Below are positions 1 through 5,679 of a DNA stretch of 5,824 bases, one piece after another. The stretch is from contig PMJF01000037.1 of assembly GCA_003157295.1 (NCBI GenBank), forward strand, positions 1 to 5,824, given 5' to 3'. Both the position numbers and the translations under genes were made by a program. The DNA comes from Candidatus Moraniibacteriota bacterium. GTDB taxonomy: Bacteria; Patescibacteriota; Minisyncoccia; Moranbacterales; UBA11712. The notes under the pieces were generated by a model. That model did no database searches, was not told where the DNA came from, and worked only from the letters and a program-made list of their open reading frames with translations. The stretch's first letter is position 1. Each line of letters begins with the position of its first letter.

Positions 1-1
1 G

Positions 2-1108
2 CTAGCCGTATCTTTGTCGGCTGCCTCTGTACACGCTTTCGGCAATTCCAAGCATCGCGCATGTCGCCACAAGCGAGCTTCCACCATAGCTCAAAAGAGG
101 GAGTGGAATTCCCGCCACCGGCGCTATGCCGATATTCATCCCGATATTTACGATAATTTGGATGAAAAACACTATTGCCACAGCGCCGACCAGCAGTTTT
201 CCGAAATTATCCCGGCTTTCACGGGCGATGGAAAAAAGCCGCATCAATATGACAAAAAGCAAAATCAAAACAAACACGACTCCCGTGAATCCAAGTTCTT
301 CCGCAATCACCGCAAAAATAAAGTCAGTATGCTTTTCCGGAAGAAAATTGAGCTGGCTTTGCGATCCATGTCCCAGCCCTTTCCCCCACACACCACCCGA
401 ACCAACCGCCACAGTCGATTGGAGAACATTGTATCCCGCACCGTGAGGATCACTCGTCGGACTCACAAGCACCATAATTCTTTGTTTTTGATAATCTTTC
501 AAAACGAAGTGCCAGCTGAAAATACCCAAAAGCAATCCGGCAATCACCAGAGCGATCAAGTATCTTTTTTTCACTCCGGAAAGAAGCAAGACTCCGGCCC
601 ATGTTCCGACAATGACCAAAGCAGATCCCAAATCGGGCTGAAGCATGATTAATGCAACCGAAAGAGCAACTGGAACAAGCGAGATGAAAATATGCCTCGG
701 TTCTCGGATTGTTTTCACATTGAGGGAAAAATATTTAGCAAGAACAACGGCAATGATCAATTTGAAAATTTCCACCGGCTGAAAATTGACGACACCGAAG
801 CTGATCCATCCGGAAGTCCCGTTGACAATTTTTCCGAAAACCAAAACCGCAAACAACAGAAAGATGCCGACGAGAAAAAGAGCTGACGACACCGATCGGA
901 AAATACGATAGTCGGTAAACGAAAAAGCAAGAAACAAAAAAATGCCGATGACAGCGAAGATCGCCTGGCGAAAAAAGTGGCTGGTGTCATTTCCGACAAA
1001 ATTGTTTCCAGAATGGCTGATGGGATAAAGAACAGCCAAGCTCAATCCCAAAAGCAAGAGAGCGGCCGCAAGCAAAATCCAATCCATCTTCAAAATATTT
1101 TTTACCAT
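2..1108 (-). CDS. rodA: RodA/SEDS-family peptidoglycan glycosyltransferase, complete
   Basis: This is a polytopic inner-membrane protein of the SEDS family (RodA/FtsW/SpoVE), which polymerises lipid II into glycan strands together with a class B PBP during cell elongation. The 368-residue length is typical, and about ten hydrophobic segments can be placed (roughly 9-28, 46-64, 71-92, 110-128, 138-157, 160-178, 181-201, 265-290, 305-327, 330-356). Visible family motifs are GTSGWISFG (97-105), FQPVEIFK (109-116, where most members have QPSE), QPDLGSA (157-163), the large extracytoplasmic loop with PEKHTDFIF (257-265), whose Asp262 aligns with the Asp essential in characterised SEDS enzymes, and the C-terminal signature GIPLPLLSYGGSS (333-345). 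RodA is preferred over FtsW because of length and the PEKHTDFIFA form; FtsW is less likely. The ATG at 1108 has only weak purine-rich sequence upstream, and the ATG at 1087 (Met8, MDWILL) is an alternative start. The gene lies 28 bp downstream of the minus-strand membrane-protein gene, probably in one transcript. The TAG stop is at 2-4. Confidence 0.93.
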   Translation of the reverse strand: MVKNILKMDWILLAAALLLLGLSLAVLYPISHSGNNFVGNDTSHFFRQAIFAVIGIFLFLAFSFTDYRIFRSVSSALFLVGIFLLFAVLVFGKIVNGTSGWISFGVVNFQPVEIFKLIIAVVLAKYFSLNVKTIREPRHIFISLVPVALSVALIMLQPDLGSALVIVGTWAGVLLLSGVKKRYLIALVIAGLLLGIFSWHFVLKDYQKQRIMVLVSPTSDPHGAGYNVLQSTVAVGSGGVWGKGLGHGSQSQLNFLPEKHTDFIFAVIAEELGFTGVVFVLILLFVILMRLFSIARESRDNFGKLLVGAVAIVFFIQIIVNIGMNIGIAPVAGIPLPLLSYGGSSLVATCAMLGIAESVYRGSRQRYG

Positions 1109-1136
1109 CTTTCTTATAATTGCGTCTCATCAGCGC

Positions 1137-1991
1137 TTATTGTTGCCCGCCGCTGACATTATAGGTTCCATACTGCCCCGGAACTCCGTGCTGCTTCATA
1201 AAGTTGTCGCTTTCAAAAACATTCACTTCCGGAACAATCTCTATTTTTGCCGTCACCGGATCAATCGCAAACGAGCTGTTCCAGCTGACATTGATTTCTC
1301 TTTCCTCGCCCGCACGAACATCATTGAAATTGGTTTGGTTGATGGCGATCGGAGATCCATCCCCTCCTCTGATCACAACCGCTGCGGAAATTTCATGGAA
1401 ATCAAAACCGCTTTGATTTTTCATTTTTGCCGTGAGACGCGCAAATCCGGATTCTCCTCCGCTAGCCAAGCTGAACTCCTTGGCATAGACCGTAATATCC
1501 GGTTCTTCAAATTGGGAAAACTTGCTCCATTCAAACGAACTTATTTCAAAATCCAAACTTTCCGGCTTCACATCAGAGGGTATATTGAAGGCAAGGATAT
1601 ATTTCGTCTGCCCCGGCAAAACAAAATTAGACCCGGCACTTTTGGCGATTATTTTTCCCGCTCCATCAAGAAGATTGAAGGAATAATCAAACTTGGCCGA
1701 TCCGAAAAGCGAGTTCGGATTCACGATCTTCACCAGCGCGTCATATTTGCCCGTTTCTCCGGGAACGATCGCTTTCTCGACAACTTTGAGGCTTTCCGCT
1801 TTTGGCATTTCCGCGCAGGCCGCGCAAGGTCCGCCACAATCCACCCCCGTTTCTCCTTGGTTTTGAATTTTGTCCGTGCAGGTCGGCTTCGTCCGGAAAA
1901 GAAAATATAATCCCGTTCCAACCAAGCCAAAAATCACAATGTACGCTACAACAATGGTCAATCGCTTTATAGTACGGCTTGAAGGCGTCAT
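1137..1991 (-). CDS. Membrane-anchored protein with Cys-rich DCGGPC motif and two Ig-like segments; function unknown
   Basis: I recognise no named family. From the ATG at 1991 the protein has 284 residues: a basic N-terminus (SSRTIKR), one hydrophobic helix (about 13-33), then a predicted extracytoplasmic part. Just after the helix comes a Cys-rich motif, Cys38-x13-Cys52-x3-Cys56-x2-Cys59, ending in ETGVDCGGPCAAC. Similar D-C-G-G-x-C motifs occur in secreted and surface proteins of several bacterial groups, and the spacing suits disulfides or metal binding. The remainder is rich in alternating polar and hydrophobic residues, with two segments (about 67-140 and 165-240) that look like repeated beta-sandwich units. 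A TTG at 2000, three codons upstream, would also serve as start (287 aa); ATG is preferred as the commoner start codon. No Shine-Dalgarno sequence is evident. The gene is upstream of and co-directional with rodA (28 bp gap), which suggests, without proof, an envelope-related role. The TAA stop is at 1137-1139. Confidence 0.8.
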   Translation of the reverse strand: MTPSSRTIKRLTIVVAYIVIFGLVGTGLYFLFRTKPTCTDKIQNQGETGVDCGGPCAACAEMPKAESLKVVEKAIVPGETGKYDALVKIVNPNSLFGSAKFDYSFNLLDGAGKIIAKSAGSNFVLPGQTKYILAFNIPSDVKPESLDFEISSFEWSKFSQFEEPDITVYAKEFSLASGGESGFARLTAKMKNQSGFDFHEISAAVVIRGGDGSPIAINQTNFNDVRAGEEREINVSWNSSFAIDPVTAKIEIVPEVNVFESDNFMKQHGVPGQYGTYNVSGGQQ

Positions 1992-2019
1992 ATTTTGCAA
2001 ATAATATTTATGCCCTTAT

Positions 2020-2046
2020 ACTATATCATTTTTTTTACTTTGTCAT
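2020..2046 (-). promoter_or_regulatory. Possible promoter for the minus-strand membrane protein-rodA unit
   Basis: Read on the minus strand, ATGACA (2046-2041, 5/6 match to TTGACA) is followed after 15 bp by TATAGT (2025-2020, 5/6 match to TATAAT). The spacer is shorter than the usual 16-18 bp, and an alternative -10, TATAAG (2020-2015), would give 20 bp. Transcription would start about 20 nt before the ATG at 1991. The location in the divergent gap is right, but the region is AT-rich, so chance matches are easy. Confidence 0.33.
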
Positions 2047-2056
2047 CTCTCATGAT

Positions 2057-2085
2057 TTGATTTTTAGGCGGTTTAATTGTACTAT
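2057..2085 (+). promoter_or_regulatory. Likely sigma70-type promoter for thrS-miaB
   Basis: TTGATT (2057-2062) and TACTAT (2080-2085) are separated by exactly 17 bp and match the -35 and -10 consensus at 4/6 each, including the most conserved -10 positions (T1, A2, T6). The predicted start, near 2092, leaves a leader of about 30 nt before the thrS ATG. That is too short for a T-box or the operator-like leader known upstream of thrS in some bacteria, so no such control is visible. Confidence 0.45.
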
Positions 2086-2122
2086 TCAAGAGTAAAAAAT
2101 AAGTAAAAAATAATAAATTTTT

Positions 2123-3859
2123 ATGCAGAAGCAACCAAAAATTGAAATTCTCCGCCATTCCCTCTCCCATGTCCTGGCCGCAGCAGTCTTTGAGATGTTC
2201 CCCGACGCCCGCTTTGGTATCGGACCGGCCATCGAAAACGGATTTTATTATGACTTTGACCTCCCGCGTACGCTCATTCCAGAAGATCTTGAGATTCTGG
2301 AGGAAAAAATGCAGGCCATCATCAAGGCCAATTTCAAATTTGAAAAAGCCAGTCTGTCGATTGCCGAAGCGTTGAAAGACTTCAAAAAAGCCAAACAGTT
2401 GCTGAAGATTGAATTGATAAAAGATATTGCGAAGAACGATAAAAATATAAAAAAAGTTTCCATCTTTCGCACCGGAAAATTTGTCGATCTCTGCAGCGGG
2501 CCGCACATCGATTCGACCGGAGAAATAAGCCTGAAGGCTTTCAAACTCACAAAGATTTCCGGCGCCTATTGGAAAGGCGACGAAAAGAACAAAATGCTCC
2601 AGCGGATATACGGCGTGGCCTTCGAAAATCCAAAAGAGCTCCGGCAATATCTGGCCATGATACAAGAAGCGGAAAAAAGGGATCACAAAAAGCTAGGACG
2701 CGAATTTGACCTTTTTTCTTTTCATGAAGAGTCCCAGGGTTCGGCTTTCTGGCATCCCAAGGGAATGGCTGTTTGGAACGAACTTGAGAACTTCGGGAAA
2801 GGCTTGCGAAAGAAATACGGATTTTTGGAAATTCAAACACCGATAATCGCTAAAGATTCCCTTTGGAAAATTTCGGGACATTGGGACCACTATAAGGACA
2901 GTATGTTCTCGATCAAAACGGAAAATGAAACCTACTGCCTGAAACCAATGGACTGTCCTTTCAATATTTTGATCTATAAGGAAAAAACAAAATCCTACCG
3001 TGACCTACCCGTGCGTTTCACGGAGATCGGCCGCATCATGCGAAATGAAAAATCGGGAGAGCTCAACGGCTTGTTTCGCGTACGCTATCTTACCCAGGAC
3101 GACTCCCATATTTTTTGCTTGCCTTCGCAAGTCGAAAAAGAAATTGCGAATCTTCTTAAGATGGTAAAGGAATATTATCCGGCTTTCGGCCTTGAACCAA
3201 AATATTATTTATCGACCCGGCCGGAAGATTTTATGGGCAAAGAATCCGAATGGGATTTGGCGGAAAAAAATCTCGTCAGCGCGCTGAAACTGGAAAAGAT
3301 AAAATACGCCATAAAAGAAAAAGACGGCGCTTTCTACGGACCGAAAATTGATATTGATATCAATGACGCCCTGGGAAGAAAATGGCAACTCGCCACCATT
3401 CAGCTTGATTTTCAAATGCCACAAAGATTCTCGCTCGAATACACCGCAGATACTGGGAAAAAGCAGGCGCCTGTCATGATCCATGCCGCTGTTTTTGGCT
3501 CATTTGAGCGATTTATCGGTATTCTAACGGAACACTATGCCGGAGCTTTTCCGCTTTGGCTTTCTCCTATCCAGGTCGAAGTTATTCCTGTTTCGGAAAA
3601 GTTTGGAAAATACGCCAAAGAAATTTTCAATAAATTAAGGGAAAACAATATTCGCGTTGCTATGAACGAAGCCGACGAATCACTTGGAAAACGCATCCGC
3701 ACCGCCCAAAATCAGAAAATCAATTATATGCTCATCGTCGGCGAAAAAGAAATGAAATCCAAAACCGTTGCCGCCCGCGACAGAGGAAAAGGCGACCTAG
3801 GCGCAATGAAGATCGAAAATTTTTTGGAGAAAATTAGTAAGGAAATCAGAGGAAAATAA
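2123..3859 (+). CDS. thrS: Threonyl-tRNA synthetase lacking the TGS domain
   Basis: This cytoplasmic class II aminoacyl-tRNA synthetase forms Thr-AMP and charges tRNA-Thr. The protein has 578 residues against about 640 for the E. coli enzyme, because the N-terminal TGS domain is absent. The editing (N2/SAD) domain starts at once, with its site complete: His12 and His16 in RHSLSH, Cys124 and His128 in DLCSGPH, for hydrolysis of mischarged Ser-tRNA. The catalytic core spans about 190-480. Motif 1 lies around 225-241 (Pro240), motif 2 at 298-321 (RNE at 307-309), and motif 3 around 454-471 (HAAVFGSFERF, Arg463). The zinc ligands that select threonine are present: Cys278 (MDCPF), His329 (DDSHIF) and His454. 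The anticodon-binding domain covers about 483-578. The start is constrained: an in-frame TAA at 2114-2116 precedes the ATG with no other start codon between them, so the missing TGS domain is not a mis-called start. No Shine-Dalgarno sequence is seen in the A/T-rich leader. miaB follows after 4 nt. Confidence 0.97.
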   Translation: MQKQPKIEILRHSLSHVLAAAVFEMFPDARFGIGPAIENGFYYDFDLPRTLIPEDLEILEEKMQAIIKANFKFEKASLSIAEALKDFKKAKQLLKIELIKDIAKNDKNIKKVSIFRTGKFVDLCSGPHIDSTGEISLKAFKLTKISGAYWKGDEKNKMLQRIYGVAFENPKELRQYLAMIQEAEKRDHKKLGREFDLFSFHEESQGSAFWHPKGMAVWNELENFGKGLRKKYGFLEIQTPIIAKDSLWKISGHWDHYKDSMFSIKTENETYCLKPMDCPFNILIYKEKTKSYRDLPVRFTEIGRIMRNEKSGELNGLFRVRYLTQDDSHIFCLPSQVEKEIANLLKMVKEYYPAFGLEPKYYLSTRPEDFMGKESEWDLAEKNLVSALKLEKIKYAIKEKDGAFYGPKIDIDINDALGRKWQLATIQLDFQMPQRFSLEYTADTGKKQAPVMIHAAVFGSFERFIGILTEHYAGAFPLWLSPIQVEVIPVSEKFGKYAKEIFNKLRENNIRVAMNEADESLGKRIRTAQNQKINYMLIVGEKEMKSKTVAARDRGKGDLGAMKIENFLEKISKEIRGK

Positions 3860-3863
3860 TAGT

Positions 3864-5252
3864 ATGCGATATTATCTGAAGATATTCGGCTGCCAGATGA
3901 ATTATTCCGACGCCGAAAGAATTTCTGCTTTTCTCGATGAATATAAGATCAAACAAGCCGCTTCAGTCGATGAGGCGGATCTTGTTATATTCGTCACTTG
4001 CGGCGTGCGCCAATCTGCCGAGGATCGGGTATACGGGCAGATCAATAATATAAGCAAGCATTATCCGAAAAAGAAAATTATTCTCACCGGTTGCCTCGCC
4101 CATCGAAAAGATGTCCAGCGAAGACTCAAGGGAAAAGTAGAATTGTTTTGTGAAATAAAAAACTTTCCGAAAGAAATAAAAAAAATACTAAATACTAAAT
4201 ACCAGATACTAAATACAAAAGACAAACTTTGTAAAGATTATCTTCAAATTACGCCAAAAAATTCCAACCCCTATACAGCGCACATCCCAATAATGACCGG
4301 ATGCAATAATTTTTGTTCGTATTGTGTTGTGCCCTATGCTCGCGGCCGCGAGTACTCAAGGCCCGCAGAAGACATTCTGAGAGAAATAAAAAGCTTGGTG
4401 AAAAAAAGATATAAAGAAATTTTCCTCTTGGGACAAAATGTCAATTCATATAGATCTGTCAAAATTAATTTTCCAAAATTATTGCATAAAATCGAGAAAA
4501 TACTCGGAAATTTTTGGCTCGTCTTCCTCACCTCTCACCCCAAAGACATGTCCGACGAACTCATCGAAGCCATCGCCCAAAGCAAAAAAATTTGTGAGTA
4601 TGTTTCATTACCCGCGCAATCGGGAGATAACGAAATTTTGCGGAAAATGAACCGGCACTATACAATTGCCCATTACAGAAAACTCATCAAAAAAATAAAG
4701 CTAAGCTTTGAGGAATTGCGAGCGAATAGCGACCAAGGGAAAAGATTAGCTTTGGATAAGTTGCCGCCCGCCATTTCCACTGACATTATCGTCGGTTTTC
4801 CCGGAGAAACCAAAAAACAATTTGAAAACACCGCCAAGCTGATGCGAGAGATAAAATTCGATATGGCCTATATCAACCAATACTCCCCCCGCCCCGAAAC
4901 GGCTGCTTGGAAACTGAAGGACAATGTTTCAAAAAAGGAAAAAGTGAGACGTGATAAATTATTGACAGAAATCCTAAAGAAAACCGCGCTCGAGAATAAC
5001 AATAAATATGTCGGAAATGTGATCGAGGTTTTAGTTGATAAAAAACTCGGCTCAAAGCTAAGCTTTGGGGAATTGCGAGCGAATAGCAAGCAAGGGGAAA
5101 GCTTAGCTTTGGAGCCGCACGAATATCTCGCCCACACCCGCACCCAAAAGAAAGTAATTTTTTTCTCAAACAAAAAAATCCCTATCGGGAGTTTTCAAAA
5201 GATTAAAATCACAAAAGCCAAAGCGTTTGGATTAGTGGGAAAAATAAATTGA
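3864..5252 (+). CDS. miaB: tRNA-2-methylthio-N6-dimethylallyladenosine synthase MiaB, with in-frame repeat insertions
   Basis: MiaB is a radical-SAM methylthiotransferase that converts i6A37 to ms2i6A37 in tRNAs reading UNN codons, using two [4Fe-4S] clusters. The N-terminal UPF0004 domain (about 1-100) begins YYLKIFGCQMN and holds the auxiliary-cluster ligands Cys10, Cys46 and Cys77. The radical-SAM domain has the triad Cys147, Cys151 and Cys154 in CNNFCSYCVVPYARGRE, followed by STDIIVGFPGE (305-315). A TRAM RNA-binding domain covers about 378-462. RimO and MtaB are less likely given the MiaB-form signatures and the nearby miaA. The 462 residues include three additions: ILNTKYQ/ILNTKDK (108-121) in the linker, KLSFEELRANSDQGKRLALD (279-298) before STDIIVG, and a near-identical segment (398-417) inside TRAM. 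Removing the last two leaves about 422 residues, close to family size, and all cluster ligands are intact, so the enzyme is probably functional. AGAGGA at 3848-3853, inside the end of thrS and 10 nt before the ATG, is a plausible ribosome-binding site. The TGA stop is at 5250-5252. Confidence 0.95.
   Translation: MRYYLKIFGCQMNYSDAERISAFLDEYKIKQAASVDEADLVIFVTCGVRQSAEDRVYGQINNISKHYPKKKIILTGCLAHRKDVQRRLKGKVELFCEIKNFPKEIKKILNTKYQILNTKDKLCKDYLQITPKNSNPYTAHIPIMTGCNNFCSYCVVPYARGREYSRPAEDILREIKSLVKKRYKEIFLLGQNVNSYRSVKINFPKLLHKIEKILGNFWLVFLTSHPKDMSDELIEAIAQSKKICEYVSLPAQSGDNEILRKMNRHYTIAHYRKLIKKIKLSFEELRANSDQGKRLALDKLPPAISTDIIVGFPGETKKQFENTAKLMREIKFDMAYINQYSPRPETAAWKLKDNVSKKEKVRRDKLLTEILKKTALENNNKYVGNVIEVLVDKKLGSKLSFGELRANSKQGESLALEPHEYLAHTRTQKKVIFFSNKKIPIGSFQKIKITKAKAFGLVGKIN
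4185..4219 (+). repeat. Five-unit 7-bp tandem repeat (ATACTAA) inside miaB
   Basis: Three exact ATACTAA units (4185-4191, 4192-4198, 4206-4212) and two variant units (ATACCAG at 4199-4205, ATACAAA at 4213-4219) lie in perfect 7-bp register. Because 7 is not a multiple of 3, the protein period is 7 residues per three DNA units, giving ILNTKYQ followed by ILNTK. The tract follows an A8 run (4178-4185) and encodes the variable linker between the UPF0004 and radical-SAM domains, where extra residues should be tolerated. Loss or gain of one unit would shift the frame. Confidence 0.8.
4697..4756 (+). repeat. Palindromic 60-bp element, copy 1, in frame within miaB
   Basis: This copy is identical to 5054-5113 at 55 of 60 positions; the differences are at 4711, 4731, 4733, 4740 and 4745. 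Its ends form an inverted repeat: the 13-nt left arm AAAGCTAAGCTTT (4697-4709) pairs with 4741-4753 with one mismatch (4745). It is read in frame as KLSFEELRANSDQGKRLALD (residues 279-298) between YRKLIKKI and the conserved STDIIVG, a place where other MiaB proteins have only a short connector. The imperfect arm suggests this is the older or more diverged copy. It is called a mobile, Rickettsia-palindromic-element-like repeat by analogy; no transposase is present. Confidence 0.75.
5054..5113 (+). repeat. Palindromic 60-bp element, copy 2, in frame within the miaB TRAM domain
   Basis: This is the second copy of the element, in the same orientation and codon phase as copy 1 (offset 357 bp, 119 codons). 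Its 13-nt arms are perfect: AAAGCTAAGCTTT (5054-5066) and AAAGCTTAGCTTT (5098-5110). Flanking GGCTC (5049-5053) and GAGCC (5112-5116) can extend the stem to 18 bp, with one bulged G at 5111. An inner hairpin is possible: TTGC/GCAA (5073-5076 with 5090-5093) and GC/GC (5079-5080 with 5086-5087) around loop GAATA. It encodes KLSFGELRANSKQGESLALE (residues 398-417), between VIEVLVDKK and EYLAHTRTQKK, probably a surface loop between TRAM strands. Confidence 0.78.
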
Positions 5253-5272
5253 GCCGATCCAATGATCGGCTC
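5251..5272 (-). terminator. Intrinsic terminator for the minus-strand orphan gene, possibly bidirectional
   Basis: A perfect 9-bp stem, GAGCCGATC (5251-5259) and GATCGGCTC (5264-5272), closes a 4-nt loop. On the minus strand it is followed by the T-rich run AATTTATTTTT, as expected of a rho-independent terminator, about 23 nt after the TAA of the 104-codon gene. On the plus strand it overlaps the miaB stop codon but is followed by GTGGAAATC rather than a T-run, so termination of miaB transcripts here would be weaker. Confidence 0.7.
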
Positions 5273-5295
5273 GTGGAAATCTATAACTTCTCTTT

Positions 5296-5610
5296 TTATG
5301 CCTGGACTATAAGGTCGATATACTCCTTATGGTCATCAAACTGGAGCTGAGCACTGGCAAAGCCATGCTTCCTGGCTATGCAACTGCAGGCTCCTTGGAG
5401 ATGCCGCATGTCAGGTATTTGGCCAACAGACATCTTGGCATATCTATCCACTAAATTTTCCGGGAGACAGAATTTTCCCTGGCCAGGAAATTCCTTAGCT
5501 CTCTGAATCCCATTTTGCCCTGTGGACAAGATATGAATGAATCGGGAGAAGCATTCTTCCAGCCAGGCATGCGCTATGGAACCAATACAGTACAGTTTTA
5601 CTGCAGTCAT
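5296..5610 (-). CDS. Small orphan protein of 104 residues, unknown function
   Basis: I recognise no family. The predicted protein begins MTAVKLYCIG, has five cysteines (8, 20, 48, 75, 77, the last two in ACSC) and five histidines (14, 26, 70, 82, 94), and has no clear signal peptide or transmembrane helix, so it is probably cytoplasmic. The Cys/His content could allow metal binding, but no standard finger spacing is present. Expression signals make it credible: AAGGAGGG (5623-5616) lies 5 nt before the ATG, a terminator hairpin follows the stop, and promoter-like hexamers lie upstream. It faces opposite to miaB and miaA and sits exactly between them. Codon and residue use differ from the neighbours: few lysines, more AGA/AGG, CAG and AAG codons. 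This suggests a gene acquired separately. A spurious reading frame is possible but unlikely given the Shine-Dalgarno sequence and terminator. Confidence 0.68.
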   Translation of the reverse strand: MTAVKLYCIGSIAHAWLEECFSRFIHILSTGQNGIQRAKEFPGQGKFCLPENLVDRYAKMSVGQIPDMRHLQGACSCIARKHGFASAQLQFDDHKEYIDLIVQA

Positions 5611-5615
5611 TGCGT

Positions 5616-5623
5616 CCCTCCTT
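5616..5623 (-). promoter_or_regulatory. Strong Shine-Dalgarno sequence of the 104-codon gene
   Basis: Read on the minus strand, AAGGAGGG ends 5 nt before the ATG at 5610. It is the only near-perfect anti-16S match preceding a gene in the window; thrS, miaA and the Cys-rich membrane protein have none evident. It fixes the start of the small gene. Confidence 0.75.
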
Positions 5624-5628
5624 ATAAT
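5623..5628 (+). promoter_or_regulatory. Possible -10 element for miaA
   Basis: A perfect TATAAT on the plus strand lies 44 bp upstream of the miaA ATG and would give a leader of about 35-40 nt. No convincing -35 is seen 16-18 bp upstream; TTTACT at 5597-5602 is 20 bp away. It overlaps the opposite-strand Shine-Dalgarno sequence by one base. miaA needs its own promoter if the terminator and reversed gene uncouple it from miaB. Confidence 0.25.
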
Positions 5629-5647
5629 CGATCTGCTTTAGATATCT

Positions 5648-5679
5648 ATTATGTACCATAATTTCAAAACTTATGTCAA
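5648..5679 (-). promoter_or_regulatory. Possible promoter of the 104-codon gene
   Basis: On the minus strand a consensus TTGACA (5679-5674) is followed after 20 bp by CATAAT (5653-5648), or after 18 bp by the weaker TACATA (5655-5650). The -35 overlaps the miaA start codon at 5673-5675. The perfect -35 is encouraging, but neither spacing and -10 combination is ideal. Confidence 0.35.

Noticed and set aside
14..652. Long plus-strand open frame (212 codons) opposite rodA
   Set aside because: It lies wholly antisense to a clear RodA; its translation is rich in His, Arg, Lys and Ser with no recognisable motif, as expected of a shadow frame.
1140..1910. Plus-strand open frame (256 codons) opposite the Cys-rich membrane protein gene
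   Set aside because: No domain pattern, Arg/Phe-rich translation, and no ribosome-binding site. The minus-strand reading has a transmembrane helix, an ordered Cys motif and proper operon spacing, so it is the real gene.
2001..2122. T-box or other riboswitch upstream of thrS
   Set aside because: The gap is only about 120 bp and AT-rich; no T-box motif or stable stem is seen, and the likely leader is about 30 nt.
2021..2686. Minus-strand open frame (221 codons) opposite the start of thrS
   Set aside because: It is antisense to the conserved editing domain of ThrRS, is Phe-rich, and would start inside thrS without signals.
4697..5113. CRISPR array or ordinary direct repeat
   Set aside because: Only two copies about 300 bp apart, both inside a conserved coding sequence, with the intervening DNA encoding conserved MiaB residues.
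4868..5173. Two minus-strand open frames of about 100 codons opposite the 3' part of miaB
   Set aside because: Both exist largely because element copy 2 is stop-free in two minus frames. No start signals and no recognisable protein.
5478..5487. Perfect 10-bp palindrome CCTGGCCAGG inside the orphan gene
   Set aside because: Short, lies within coding sequence, and has no second copy in the window; likely chance.
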